A stretch of 64,000 bases of DNA from contig CP114495.1 in NCBI GenBank assembly GCA_027186245.1, positions 9,850,501 through 9,914,500 on the forward strand. Reading direction: 5' to 3'. The notes under the pieces were generated by a model, which did not search any database, was not told the DNA's origin, and was given only the letters and a program-made list of their open reading frames with translations. The translations under genes and the position numbers were made by a program. This DNA is from Coriaria nepalensis. Lineage: Eukaryota > Streptophyta > Magnoliopsida > Cucurbitales > Coriariaceae. Position 1 is the first letter of the stretch. Every line of letters starts with the position of its first letter. Positions 45,902 through 58,208 of the stretch are shown here, in pieces.

Positions 45902-46953
45902 AGAAAGTCAGCATCGTGGCAATAAAGTAATTAATTAGATTAATTAAGGTTAAACCGTAACATTATGATAAGATAACTGAAAGATTTATGTCGGCGGTGT
46001 GCATGCTTGTCAATTTTCTTGAAACCAATCAGCTAACAAATGAAGTTGAGAACTTTTTCTATGGTTAATCATCAACTTCCTTCCTCCGTTGGCAACCTGT
46101 CAATCCAGCATTCACGTTTTCATTTGTCAGAAAATCAACTCTCCAGAAAAATTCCGGAAGAAGTAGAAGTAGGCAACTTGGGAAACCTAATTGGCCTAGT
46201 ACTAGATGGGAAACTTTTCATTGGGAAAATTCTTTCTTCAATAGGAAATCTTGTAAAATTACAAACGTTAGATCTCGATAACAATTTATTGTCTTGTCCG
46301 GTTCAGTACCCAAAACAGTTGGAAATCTAACTAAACTATTGGAAATGTCTATGGCCACGAACATATTGACGGGAGAAATCCCGTCAAGCCTTTCGAATTG
46401 CTAACATCTTCAATATTTGGATCTTTCGGATAATGGCTTAAGTGGCAACATACCAAAAAAATGTTTAGCATCACGAGTTTAGGGATCTTTAGCATTCCTT
46501 CCACAATCGAAGGTTGTTCAAGTCTTCAGGTTTTGGACATGTCAATCCATTCTTTTGAAGGACAGATTTCAAGATCATTAGCTCGCTTGAAAGGGATCGA
46601 GTATGTAATTCTTTCCTTTTAATGAATTATATGATACTATCCCTTCTTCTCTAGATGGGTTAATCCTAAAACTCGTCTCTCTCACAAAGCAAAGAAGATA
46701 TTGATTGTAGGACTTTCTGCAGGATCGTAACTCTATGTATCGTCATTGTTTTCATTTTCTTCGTATCGTATAGGATAATTAAGAGGAAGAAGAAGAAACA
46801 TGAGACAAATGTGATATCATTTGATGGACTTCATAGAATGTACTCCTACGACGAACTCAAGTCAGCTATTAAGGATTTCAACGGAGTGAATTTGATTGGT
46901 GAAGAGAGTTTTGGCTGTTTGGTTATTGGGAAACAGAGAGAAAATGGTAGATA
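45902..46953 (+). pseudogene. LRR receptor kinase ectodomain-to-P-loop fragment, unit 2
   Basis: Copy of 11654-12720 with the same breaks. It ends at GAGAAAATGGTAGATAATG and is joined directly to an RLP leucine-rich-repeat remnant, a fusion that unit 1 lost in its deletion. Confidence 0.75.
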
Positions 46954-47138
46954 ATGTCATTGAAGCAATTGAAATTTAGAAAATGTCTGTCGATCAACAT
47001 GACATCAATTTTTGAATCCATTCAAAATCTCATTGCACTCAACTATTTAGATATCTTAGATAATGCACTAGTAGGGCCCTATTTCCGATTTATTTCATCA
47101 AATAATTTTAGTGGTATTGTGCATTTCGACATGCTCTC
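46954..47138 (+). pseudogene. RLP remnant, left of copia-A, unit 2
   Basis: Reads SLKQLKFRKCLSINMTSIF and ESIQNLIALNYLDILDN, matching the RLP at 62101-62200. After an internal deletion it gives SGIVHFDMLS, matching 62640-62670, and stops at CTCTC (47134-47138), the copia-A target. Its continuation is at 52486. Confidence 0.88.
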
Positions 47139-47804
47139 TGTTAGAATTTTGAAGTTGAGAACAAAAAACAGAATACACTTTGTTTTCTGATAAAATTTGC
47201 TTACTTGCTTAAAATGCAAGTTTTTCATTTCATTAATACTTAATAAAAGAGATGATTACAAATCAGAATAATTACTAAAGTTAAAGTAAACTAAGACATC
47301 TCTAATCAACTAGGATTAGAAGTTACAATACTAGATTGGACATTACAAAAGTGCTAAGTACAATCGAGCACACAAAAACAGCAAAAAAGCTGTTTCTGTA
47401 AAAACAGCAAAGGCAAAAAGCTGTTACTGTAAAAACAGCTTTTGACTTTGTGCTAAAACACCAAAAGTGAGATGATGGACTTTGGCATGCTTGATCTTGA
47501 AGCTTGAGGTCCAACCAACTTAAACAAACTTGCTTGAGGTCAGAGCAGCTCCATTTGAGGTAAAAAATGCACTAAAACAGAAACTTCACAAGGCCAAAAT
47601 CAATAAAACAATAAAAGCAAGATTAGGCCTCAAGTTGAGTTTTAATGATCCGATCACCTTCAAACCAATTGCAACAAGTCATAAATGATGAGAGGAAGCT
47701 AATGGAATTTGAGTCAATGCATTTGGATTAGGGAGTCAAAAAGTCAACGTTTTTGGCTAATTTCCAATTGTGAAGTAACTAACCAAACAAGCAATCTTCA
47801 AACA
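47139..47804 (-). repeat. Copia-A 3' LTR, unit 2
   Basis: 666 bp, left copy in + coordinates. It starts TGTTAGAATT directly after the target CTCTC and ends CTTCAAACA. Confidence 0.93.
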
Positions 47805-48170
47805 CTCCTCCTTGAATGTTTTGTGAGTGACTCCAAATTTACATTTGAAGTAATCAAACTTGAACCCAGAGAGAGGCTTGGTAAAGATGTCAGCATTCTA
47901 ATTTTCAGAATTGCAATATTCCAACCTTATTTCTCCATTTTTGATAAGCTCCCTAATCACATGAAACTTAATCAAAATATGCTTTGTCTTTCCAAACTGA
48001 ATTGGATTCTCAGATATGGAAATAGCAGATTGACTATCACAGTAGATAGTTGTAGGATCCAATTGAATAAAACCAAGATCTTTCATCATTTTCCTTATCT
48101 AAGTTGCTTGATTGGCTGCTGAGGCTGCTGCAATGTACTCAGCTTCAGCCGTTAATTGAGCAACTACTTG

Positions 48171-49370
48171 CTATTTCTTAGAGCTCCAGCAGAAGACCCC
48201 TGATCCAAGTGAGAAGCAGAAGCCACTTGTGCTTTTCATGTCATCAATTGATCCGGCCCAATCACTGTTTACATAGCCATGTAAATTCAATTCTCCCTTC
48301 TCATACCAGATTCCATTAGATGAGGTGCTACTTAGATATCTCAACATCCTCTTGGCAGCCCCATTATGCATTTGAGTTGGCTCATGCATGAATCTAGAGA
48401 GTAAGCAGGTAGCTTGCATAAGATCAGGCCTTGTTGCTGTTAGGTATATAAGACCTCCTATGAGACTCCTAAAGCTTGTTGAATCCACCCTTTCTGAACC
48501 ATCAGATTTGGATAACTTTTCACCAGCAACTAGGGGAGTGGAAACAGGTTTAGAGCATTCCATCTTGAACCTTTTCAAAAGGTCATTAGCATACTTAGCT
48601 TGAGATATGAAGATCCCATTAGATAGTTGGAGAATCTCCATTCCAAGAAAGTATCTCATGCTTCCAAGATCAGTCATCTCAAATTCTATTTTCATATCAG
48701 ATTTGAATTTTTCCACTAAGCTAGACTCACACCCCATCATCAACAAGTCATCAACATATAAAGAGACAATTAGAGTTGAGATACCTTGTTTGATGATGTA
48801 GAGGGTTTGATCACTCTCACTCCTCAGAAAGCCTTTGCTAATGAGGTAGCCATTGATCCTTGCATACCAAGCTCTTGGAGCTTGTTTCAGTCCATATAGA
48901 GCTTTGTGAAGTCTATACACTTGATCTTCCTTTCCCATTGTGATGAATCCCTCAGGTTGAGCCACATAGATCTCCTCCTCTAGGTAGCCATTAAGGAAGG
49001 CTGACTTGACATCAAGTTGATCAATTTTCCACCCTTTTGAAGCTGCAATAGGTATTAGCATTCTGATTGTATCCAATCTAGCAACTGGAGCAAAGGTGTC
49101 TCCATAATCAACTCCATGCTGTTGTGAATATCCCTTGACAACAAGTCTTGCTTTATGCCTCTTGGTGGTTCCATCCGGATTGACTTTAACCTTGTAAATC
49201 CACTTCACCCCAATGGTTTTCTTGCCTTCTGGTTTCTTGGTCAGTTTCCAAGTCTCATTCTTGTTGATTGTGGAAATCTCCTCATTCATTGCTTGTTCCC
49301 AATTTGGATCACCTTTGGCCTCTTCATAGCAGCTAGGTTCTGAGATGGCCAAGTTGCGTCTTTGATACAC
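48171..49370 (-). pseudogene. Copia-A reverse transcriptase and RNase H, unit 2
   Basis: 399 open codons with VKWIYKVKVNPDG, QLDVKSAFLNGYLEEEIY, LYGLKQAPRAWY, LYVDDLLMMG (the YVDD catalytic motif is intact) and RNase H GYVNSDWAGS. The first Asp of the usual VDSDWAG is Asn. A TAG follows WSSKK, and the remaining RNase H (to about 47850, CDSQSAISISEN, ADIFTK) has a further stop. It is separated from the integrase frame by a 2-bp insertion near 49397 relative to unit 1. Confidence 0.88.
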
Positions 49371-51702
49371 ATCATCAATACTTCTGAACCTTGGATTTTC
49401 AGGTTCATCTCCTCTTCATCAGACAAAGGTTCAGATTGCACAGCTTGCTCCTCCATCAATAATTCTGAGCTTTCTTCATCTTCATTGTCCCATTTGAGGC
49501 TTGCTAACTCATCAAATGTTACATCCCTACTGACCATAACCTTGTTGGACTTTGGGTTGAAAACTCTATATCCCTTGCTTTCAGCACTATAACCAACCAG
49601 CACACACTTTTCTGATTTTTCAGAGAGTTTATCCCTCTTGGCATCAGGGACATGGATGAAGCAAATTGAACCGAATACTTTGAGATGAGAGGCAGAAGGT
49701 TTGAGGTTGAACCATGCCTCATATGGAGTTTTTCCCTCTACGGCTTTGGTAGGAAGTCTATTCAGCAGATGCACAGAGGTGAAAGCTGCCTCAGCCCAAA
49801 ACCTTTTGGGGATCTTTTTCTCAAACAGCATGCTTCTAGACATCTCCATTACTATTCGGTTTCTTCTTTCAGCAACCCCATTTTGCTGAGGTGAATAAGG
49901 CACTGTAAATTGGTGGACAATGCCTTGAGTTTCACAAAAATATTTGAACTCAGTTGAGTTGTATTCCCCTCCATTATCAGTCCTTAAGACTTTGATTTTC
50001 TTTTCTGACTGAGCTTCAACCAAGGCTTTGAACTTTTTGAACAGCCCGAACACTTCTGATTTGTTCTTGAGAAAGTAAATCCAACCATACCTTGTTTGAT
50101 CATCTATAAACAGTAGGAAGAATTTGCTGTTGTTAAATGAGGGAACCTTCATAGGTCCACATACATCGGAGTGAACAAGTTGAAGCTTCTCAGATGCCCT
50201 ATTAGCTTGGTTGATAGGAAAAGGCTTCCTTTTCATTTTTCCAAGTTGACAGCATTCACAAATTTCAGTTTGAACTTGCAACTTTGAAATGTCTTCAACC
50301 ATCCTTTTTGAGCTCAGAATGCTAAGTTTCCTCATGTCACAATAGCCATATCTTTTGTGCCAAAGCCATGATTCATCAGCTTTGCTCATCATAGCCTTAT
50401 GATCACCATTTTCCCAATTTAGAGAGAAGCTGTTGATGTTGATCTTGGCCTGAGCAATCAGCTTCATGTTGGAATCTAGGATTCTGCAGTATTCTTCTTG
50501 GAAAGTAAGACAGCAGCCACTCTTCATGATTTGCCCCACACTGAGAAGATTCTGATCCAGATTTGGAACATAAAGAACATCTTTGATTGTCCTTGCTCCA
50601 TTGCTTGTCTTGACAGAAACAATCCCTCTTCCTTCTGCCTTCAGAGTTTCACCATTGCCTACAATGAAATTTGTCTTGCTTGACATGTCTAGGCTGAGAA
50701 ACAAGTCTTTGTTGAAGGTCATGTGACTTGTGCATCCACTATCGATCAACCATTCATGCCTTTGTCTTGGTCTTTTGGCTTGTGTGACCATGAAAGCATT
50801 TTCTTCATCTTCAGCATGATTTGCTTGCTGAGATTTGTGATTTTCTGTTTCATACTTCCTTTTTCTACACTCCTTCTCCACATGACCGAATCTTTTGCAA
50901 TAGGAGCATTGAGGTTTTCCCTTGTTCCGACAAGTCTTTTCAAAGTGCCCCTTTCTCTTGCAAATGGTACAAGTGTGTTCCTTCTTCTTGCTTGCAGGAT
51001 TTGAAGGTTTGGAGCTGCTGCCTTGGTTGTCCCTTTTCCAAGGTTTTTTCTGATTTGCAAAGAAAGCACCTTATGTAGTTGCATCTGTCCTATTTGAATG
51101 TCTCTTCTCATTTGCTTGAAGTGAGCCTACGAGTTCATTCATGGTCAGTTTGGACAGATCTTTGCTTTCCTCTATAGCATCCACTTTTGAGTCAAATTTG
51201 GAAGGCAAGCTCACCAACACTTTGTTCACGATGGAGCTCTCAGTAATGTCACTTCCTAGCATTCTCATTGACTCACAATCTCATTTAGCTTATCCACATA
51301 AGCCTTGATAGGTTCATCATCTTTCATTCTTAGAGCTTCAAAGTCTCTTCTTCCAGTGAGCAAGTTGACAGCTCTAACCCTTTTGGTTCCATGGAATTCT
51401 GCTTGAAGAGTATCCCACACTGATTTAGCATTTTTTAGGCCAAGAATTCTTGTGTGAATCTCATTCGAAATGGCAGATTGGATGACTGTAAGGGCTCTAT
51501 AGTTCTTCAATCTCTTTTCCTTGTCTGCCTTTAGTTGGTTAATTGTGAAGTGCTCATCTTCAGCAGAAGGTTCGTAGCCTTCTTCCACTGCTTCCCATAG
51601 ATCAAATGCAATAAGGTAATTTTGCATCTTGTCATTCCATATGTGATAGTCTTTTCTACTGAAAACAGGTGGAGAGGGAAGATTCACACTGTTGGAAGAC
51701 AT
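49286..51702 (-). pseudogene. Copia-A gag, protease and integrase, unit 2
   Basis: Gag starts at 51702 (MSSNSVNLPSPPVFSRKDY). A single-base deletion near 51268 shifts its frame (unit 1 is intact there). The TAA after DATT is present at 51073-51071, as in unit 1. Then come two CCHC knuckles, protease LIDSGCTSHM and integrase (LRTDNGGEY, PQQNGVAERRN) down to about 49400, where two extra bases shift the frame. Confidence 0.88.
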
Positions 51703-51818
51703 TTCTGATTTTCTAGTTTTTTGAGTAGGTAAGAATCTGTTTTTTTTTTTTATCGATTGAAGTTGGAGAGAAAGAATGGATGATGATCAGGCCCCTTAAG
51801 AATTAAGCTCTGATACCA

Positions 51819-52485
51819 TGTTAGAATTTAGAAGTTGAGAGCAAAAAACAGAATACACTTTGTTTTCTGATAAAATTTGCTTACTTGCTTAAAATGCAAG
51901 TTTTTCATTTCATTAATACTTAATAAAGAGATGCTTACAAATCAGAATAATTACTAAAGTTAAAGTAAACTAAGACATCTCTAATCAACTAGGATTAGAA
52001 GTTACAATACTAGATTGGACATTACAAAAGTGCTAAGTACAATCAAGCACACAAAAACAGCAAAAAAGCTGTTTCTGTAAAAGCAGCAAAGGCAAAAAAG
52101 CTGTTACTGTAAAAACAGCTTTTGGCTTTGTGCTAAAACACCAAAAGTGAGATGATGGACTTTGGCATGCTTGATCTCGAAGCTTGAGATCCAACCAACT
52201 TAAACAAACTTGCTTGAGGTCAGAGCAGCTCCATTTGAGGTAAAAAAATGCACTAAAACAGAAACTTCACAAGGCCAAAATCAATAAAACAGTAAAAGCA
52301 AGATTAGGCCTCAAGTTGAGTTTTAATGATCCGATCACCTTCAAACCAATTGCAACAAGTCATAAATGACGAGAGGAAGCTAATGGAATTGGAGTCAATG
52401 CATTTGGATTAGGGAGTCAAAAAGTCAACGTTTTTGGTTAATTTCCAATTGTGAAGTCACTAACCAAACAAGCAATCTTCAAACA
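51819..52485 (-). repeat. Copia-A 5' LTR, unit 2
   Basis: 667 bp, right copy in + coordinates, bordered by the primer site on its left and the target CTCTC (52486-52490) on its right. Confidence 0.93.
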
Positions 52486-52800
52486 CTCTCCAAGCTAAAA
52501 TAATTCTTTTATATTGACCTTTCGGATTATAAGCAAGATTGTATTCTGTTTCTTTAGGTTGTAAGAAAAGCTAAAGAAATATATGCGTTGATTTCTATCT
52601 TCTATATGACTCCTTGGTCAAAAATTACATCATCTACTTCCAGTTTGTGCACCAATTTCTTCTTACAGTTAGTACTGTCATCTATATGGTGGATAGAAAC
52701 AATGGAGATTAGGCCAAATACTTAAGAGATGCATTCTCTGAGCTTCGAACTCAGAAGGGAATCCCCGAATCATCAAAATAACATTCTTGAAACTACTATT
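52486..52800 (+). pseudogene. RLP remnant right of copia-A, then PARN relic, unit 2
   Basis: CTCTCCAAGCTAAAATAATTC resumes the RLP reading interrupted at 47138, then passes into RLP 3'-flank-like and PARN-relic sequence (GGCCAAATACTTAAGAGATG). It is cut at about 52797, where unit 1 keeps another 250 bp or so including the 60-bp tandem repeat. Confidence 0.75.
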
Positions 52801-53480
52801 TTTGATGTATATGAGCTTGCCGTGTGGAAAAAGCTAGAAAACCAACAAATTTGAAATTTACTATTTTTGATATGAAAAAGAAGAAAATGCTTGCCGTGTA
52901 TGAAAAGAAATCATGCAGGAAAGAGCCCTGAAACTGTACCTTTACCTAAGGACGAGGATGACGATGATGGAAATGGTGGTGGATCCGGGGGTGGACTTGG
53001 CCGGGGGAACCCATTCAACTGAAGCCCACCATCTCTTAACTCTACTGTTATATCATCTTTCGTTCTTTCATACTTTGTTATTGCACTAGGTGGCCTTTTG
53101 GTTCTTCTCTATATGATTATGAAGCATGTAGAAAAGTATGCAAAAATTTGCATTCTGTTTCTCTAGGTTGAATGTTATTAACAAAAGTTTAACGAAACGC
53201 GTATGCTATGATGAATAATCACATACAAAAAACTGGGAATACAAATTTTTGAATCGACGAAAAGGAGTTAATGTGGTTATCATCATTATCGATACCCCCT
53301 ACAGGATATGAAGAAGGTAGAGAATAAGAAATCCGGTTACCTGTACGAAGAAGATCGATAACTTCACCGCTTTTTCCAACTGAGATAGAGATTGCACTTG
53401 ATGTGCTTTCGGTGGATCTCAGTGCGGGACCATTTTTTAGACGCCGAAGAAGAAGAAGAAAAGTCGAACACCTATGCATA
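52801..53480 (-). pseudogene. RLP 3'-flank and PARN-like relics, unit 2
   Basis: 52910-53170 is the RLP 3'-flank block on +, with a TGA where unit 1 has the Trp of NPFNWG. 53219-53479 on minus reads VIDLLRTGNRISYSLPSS, the PARN-like relic seen at 17042-17340. Confidence 0.6.
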
Positions 53481-54635
53481 CGTTTTACTTAATACTTTGG
53501 AAAAAGACCATCCAAATTGAAACTAGTGTCAGGTAATTCTGATCATAAATGAAGAATCATGGAAGAAAAATTCACAGAGAAGTTTCTTTGGTCGATATAG
53601 TGATCGGAAGATTTGGAGCTAAACAAACATTGACTTGACTCCAATTTATGTATGTGATTAGATGTTGTGATTGCGACAGAAAATGAAGTTCTGCAAGTGG
53701 TGAAGATCAGTAAAACGTATGGACTAAGTTGTAGATTGATCTCTTAATTCTCTTGCATGATTGGCCAAAAGAGATAAACTGTAGTTCCGAGTTTGTCCGA
53801 ATTAATGCTGTTACTAATAATGTCTTGCTTTCTGTTCCTTTATTTTTTGTCAGATTTCAAGAACCTATAATGATTCAGTACTGGTAGTGAACGACACAGA
53901 TTACATAGATTGTGTTGATCTTCGAATCCGATAAAAGAAATTTTCAGTGGGTAGACAGCTTTCTAGTTCAATCGAAAAGGGGTGTTCCTAGTTCATAAGT
54001 GGAAATTCGGGCCATTGTTTGACAGGTCAGAAACTAGTTATTTGTGTGATATATGGTTCAGTCAGAGGGTGGACTTGGTTGGGGGACCCCGACTGAGGTC
54101 CACCTTCTCTGAACTCTACCGTTCATGATTGCTATGAAAACTCGTTTGGTTTGTTTCCTTTACGATAGAGATGGTTCTTGATGTACTTTCGATATAACAG
54201 AGTTGGACTTGGAACTGAAAACAATCACATTTAATCTTTCAGGGACGAAAATAGTTTAAGGACCATATTTCAGAAATAAGGAAAACTTAACGGACGGAAA
54301 CACTAATTTAGCTTATGAAGATCTTTGTTATGCTCTAATCCGAGAGTCTCAGATAGATGCGTGATGCCGCACACACAATATTGTACTAACAGTTAACCCT
54401 TGTTAGTAAGGTCCAAAACATATATATATGCCAATATTCAACCCCCATTAACTAGGTCAAAGCTTAGTCATGTTCAAATTGAAAACACAAATCATATCAA
54501 ATACTTAAATTACAGAATAAGTTCATATACATATATATATACTAAGTTCAAATGATCAAAATTTACAATGCAACATGCTTGGCCCAAATTTCAAATAGCT
54601 TTATTGTTTCATAACAATTGCTTTCAAATATGATT
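53481..54635. other. Spacer, unit 2
   Basis: Mixed spacer partly unlike unit 1. It includes an RLP-upstream-like block (53540-53780), an RLP 3'-flank block (54060-54130) and unique AT-rich sequence. I see no gene. Confidence 0.45.
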
Positions 54636-54639
54636 TGGA

Positions 54640-55200
54640 ATTCTTCAACCTTCCCTTTCTGTGGTTCCTAGCCTCAAACTTCCTTCTAGGGTTCTAGAGA
54701 GAATTCCTGTTGATTGAGTGAGTTGCCTACCCACTTCACTACCTCTCGAGAAGACCGAGACGAGAATCACGAGCTACCTTCCCTTCTGCCTTTTGTCCCG
54801 AGATTGAATGATTCTTCCCTAAGCCTTCAAAACTGAACCACCTTTTGTCACTTCACTACCTTTTTCCTCCTCTCTTGATGAACTCTCGACTGAAAAAAAG
54901 CAAGAGCCATCATAGCTGAGACTATATATGATTCTATGCCATCCTCATTCCCTTCTTTGCTGGCTTTTGCCTTACCGATGTGGATTCGAAGCCCGGACTG
55001 ACCCATGAAGTCAATACATGCTTTCGGGACATTCACTATCTCACTTCCGGTAAGACGGAGACTTCTAGAAAAGGGAAGCCGCTCCCTCTTGCTTTGAAAG
55101 AGCTCCTCCCGGATTCTAGGAATAGATCACCTGCTTGCGTAGTCCCTCCAAGTGGTTGAAAGCTATCAATCTGACTTATGCGAAGAGAACGATCCGCACT
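54640..55200. other. Probable nuclear insert of mitochondrial DNA, unit 2
   Basis: Nearly the same as 18240-18800, in the same place upstream of the S-domain kinase. Only scattered changes (for example GAAGTCCGG against GAAGCCCGG). Confidence 0.45.
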
Positions 55201-55459
55201 AATTACGTAAAATCACACCCACGCTAATTACGACAAACACATGCAAGTCTTCTCACACATCTAATTATATATGTGGACATATCTTTTTCTTTTTCTTATT
55301 ATTATTATTATTTTTTTATTTTTGGCCAATCATATATTACCCTACTACGTCTTTATTACATTAACCAAATATCCCATGCATCAACCTTCAGCTACCATAT
55401 TACTTTCAATACGGCACTCAATTTTCATCAACATCAACCGGATCCCTATCCCAAATACC

Positions 55460-56824
55460 ATGAATTCAACGAAATTATATTTTTATTCTCGTACTGTTCT
55501 TCTTCTTCTTCATCATCTAGTAATTTTCCACATCTGTGTTGCCCTTGGGATCAATAACACACTGTCTTCAAACGACATCGTACGGGATGGAGATAAACTC
55601 GTTTCCAGAAACAAAACCTTTGCTCTTGGCTTCTTCAGCCCCGGAGACTCGCCACGCCGGTATGTCGGAATTTGGTACAACAAAGTTCCGGATCAAACAG
55701 TTGTCTGGGTCGCCAACAGAGACAACCCTCTCAATGACACGTCGGGCGCTCTTTCCATCAACACCCGTGGAAACCTCATTATTTACACAAAAACCCCAGA
55801 TGTTCCTCTCTGGTCAACTAACATTTCATCACTCTTCTCGACAAAACCCACCATGGCCAAGCTTCTAGATTCAGGGAATCTTGTTATAACTCAACCGGAG
55901 AGCCAAGAGATTATTTGGCAAAGCTTTGATTACCCTACAAACACCTTGCTTCCGTATATGAAACTTGGGTTGGACCGACAAACCGGGTTTACCTGGTTCC
56001 TAACTTCTTGGAAGGCGGTCAATGATCCGGGAACAGGAAATTTCTCACATAAAATTGACCCGACCGGATTTTCTCAGTCCTTTATATACAAGGACCGGTC
56101 TCCATGGTGGCGGGGTGGGCCCTGGACCGGACATAGATGGAGCGGCGTGCCGGAGATGGCACCTAACTTTATAATTAATGTTAGTTATGTGGATAATATT
56201 AGTGAAGTATCTACATCATATGGTGTTACTGATAACTCAATTACGAGGAAGGTGTTGGATGAATCCGGATTCATCCGACGGTCCAGGTGGGACGATCAGG
56301 ACGGGAAATGGTTTGAGTTTTGGTCCGCCCCGGTCCACTGGTGTGACAAGTACGGTCAATGTGGTCCGAATAGCAATTGTGACCCGGACCGGACAGAGTT
56401 ATTTGTGTGCACGTGCTTACCCGGGTTCGAACCCAAGTCGCCCCGAGATTGGTACTTGAGAGACGGGTCAAGTGGGTGTGTGAGGAAGCAAAATGTATCC
56501 ACGTGTCGAAGTGGGGAAGGGTTTGTGACAGTGTCACGAGTGAAGGTGCCCGACACATCGGTGGCGCGTGTGAACATGAGTATGAGCTTGGAAGCATGTA
56601 AGGAAGAGTGCTTGAAGAATTGTTCGTGCGTGGGTTACACGAGTGCGGATGACAGTGGGGGAGGAACTGGGTGCGTGATGTGGCACGGGGATTTGATGGA
56701 TACGAGGACGTACGGTGCTGCTGTGGGTCAACAAGATTTATACGTACGTGTTGATGCAGCTGAATTAATTGGTACATTATACGATACCCACTTCTCTACA
56801 AATTCCATACATGCTCAATTCTAA
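55460..56824 (+). CDS. Possible secreted S-locus-glycoprotein-like protein
   Basis: This is the open ectodomain part of the unit-2 S-domain gene. It contains every extracellular domain of the family and ends with an in-frame stop 18 or so codons after the PAN domain, inside the former intron. Secreted proteins of this layout exist (S-locus glycoproteins). Whether this one is transcribed and polyadenylated here cannot be told from sequence. Its bases stay free of stops while its unit-1 twin has one, which is weak support for retained coding. Confidence 0.5.
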   Translation: MNSTKLYFYSRTVLLLLHHLVIFHICVALGINNTLSSNDIVRDGDKLVSRNKTFALGFFSPGDSPRRYVGIWYNKVPDQTVVWVANRDNPLNDTSGALSINTRGNLIIYTKTPDVPLWSTNISSLFSTKPTMAKLLDSGNLVITQPESQEIIWQSFDYPTNTLLPYMKLGLDRQTGFTWFLTSWKAVNDPGTGNFSHKIDPTGFSQSFIYKDRSPWWRGGPWTGHRWSGVPEMAPNFIINVSYVDNISEVSTSYGVTDNSITRKVLDESGFIRRSRWDDQDGKWFEFWSAPVHWCDKYGQCGPNSNCDPDRTELFVCTCLPGFEPKSPRDWYLRDGSSGCVRKQNVSTCRSGEGFVTVSRVKVPDTSVARVNMSMSLEACKEECLKNCSCVGYTSADDSGGGTGCVMWHGDLMDTRTYGAAVGQQDLYVRVDAAELIGTLYDTHFSTNSIHAQF

Positions 56825-58208
56825 AGCTTACATTTTATAGTCTTAGTGATATACAATTCTCTAAGAATTTTAGTTTAAGAGTTTAGACCGCATGCTAGAG
56901 CATATATTAGACACTCCGAATATAAGACAAGATCTCAAATGTGTTTATGTTTTTGAAAGTCATATGTGCTAGTCATATGCTATAAATATAGCTAATTTTT
57001 TTATTGTCTAATATTGATTCTAGGGAGTGCTCTATGATGGAAAAGAAATAGCAGTGAAAAGACTAAGTAAGCATTCAGGGCAGGGAATACAAGAGCTCAA
57101 GAATGAAATAACATTGATAGCACAACTCCAACACAGAAACCTGGTCAAGATTTTAGGCTTTTGCATCCAAGATGAAGAGAAGTTGCTCATTTATGAATAC
57201 TTGCCTAACAAAAGCTTGGACTCTTTTATCTTTGATGAAATAAAAAAAGAATTTTTAGATTGGAAAAAACGTTCTGAGATCATTGTCGGTGTATCTCGTG
57301 GAATGTTATACCTTCATCAAGATTCAAGATTAAGAATAATTCATAGAGATCTGAAGACGAGCAATGTTCTATTAGACGCCGATTTAAACCCCAAAATAGC
57401 AGATTTTGGCATGGCAAGAATTTTCGGAGGGGATCAAATGGAAGCCAATACCACTCGAGTTGTTGGAACATAGTAAGCTAATTAATCATAACTTGCTTAC
57501 AGTGATTTTTGCCATCGATATGATTGCATAAGTATGACGACCAAATTCTTACCATTTGATGGGTATTGCAGCAGTTATATGTCTCCAGAATATGCTATGG
57601 AAGGGTTATTTTCGATAAAGTCAGACGTATACAGCTTTGGAGTTTTGCTCTTAGAGATCATTACTGGTAGAAAGAACAGCAATTACTACCATGACGAATC
57701 ATCTTTGAATCTAGTCGGCCATGTGAGTGTTAACATCCCTATCTCAATACATGATATCAAAGTCTAAAATGTTTGATTCAGATATCTCTTACATAGAAAG
57801 TATAAATATTTATAATAATCTCTTTAAAGAAAGCTATGTTGTTATAAGTCTATGTCTTTGATTTTAGGTTCCTAATTATAAATGGTATGAGTTTTTTAGG
57901 TTTGGAAGTTATGGAAAGAAGGGAGAGGAATGGAAATAGTTGACACAACCTTGGATGAATCCGATTATGGTGAGATTGTAAGATATGTACACATTGGGCT
58001 GTTGTGCGTGCAGGAGCAGGCAGCTGATCGACCCAAAATGTCGGCAGTTGTGTTCATGTTAAGCAATGACGTGCCACTTCCGACACCAAAACAGCCTGCA
58101 TTCATTATAAAGAGAAACTATAATTGCAATCACGGAACAGATCCATCTACCAGTGAAGGAGCTAATTCTGCAAATGACCTAACTTTTACTGTTCTTGAAG
58201 CTCGTTGA
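55460..58208 (+). pseudogene. S-domain receptor kinase, unit 2, missing its transmembrane exon
   Basis: The ectodomain exon is open from ATG 55460 to 56824 (454 residues; an in-frame ATG at 55271 adds 63). It has a signal peptide, bulb-lectin domain (VVWVANRDNPLND), S-locus glycoprotein domain, EGF-like cysteines (CDKYGQCGPNSNC) and PAN domain, then a short tail read from what was intron (IGTLYDTHFSTNSIHAQF). Kinase exons 57024-57472, 57572-57722 and 57900-58208 are in phase and keep HRDLKTSN and DFGMARIF. The exon that should encode the membrane helix and Gly-rich ATP loop is absent, as in unit 1. One conserved Gly of YGYMSPEY is Ser. As it stands the locus could at most make a secreted SLG-like lectin protein; I call the whole gene a pseudogene. 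Confidence 0.85.

Larger units (their letters stand above)
47139..52485 (-). mobile_element. Copia-A full-length LTR retrotransposon, unit 2
   Basis: 5347 bp with LTRs 47139-47804 and 51819-52485, TG...CA ends and the target duplication CTCTC on both sides. On minus the primer site TGGTATCAGAGCTTAATTC (51818-51800) adjoins the 5' LTR, and a purine tract AAGGAGGAG (47813-47805) precedes the 3' LTR. It encodes gag, zinc knuckles, protease, integrase, RT and RNase H in the copia order. The LTRs differ by about 13 substitutions and three single-base indels by my count, roughly 2 percent. Breaks in gag, at the gag stop, near 49395 and in RNase H make it inactive. Confidence 0.95.
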
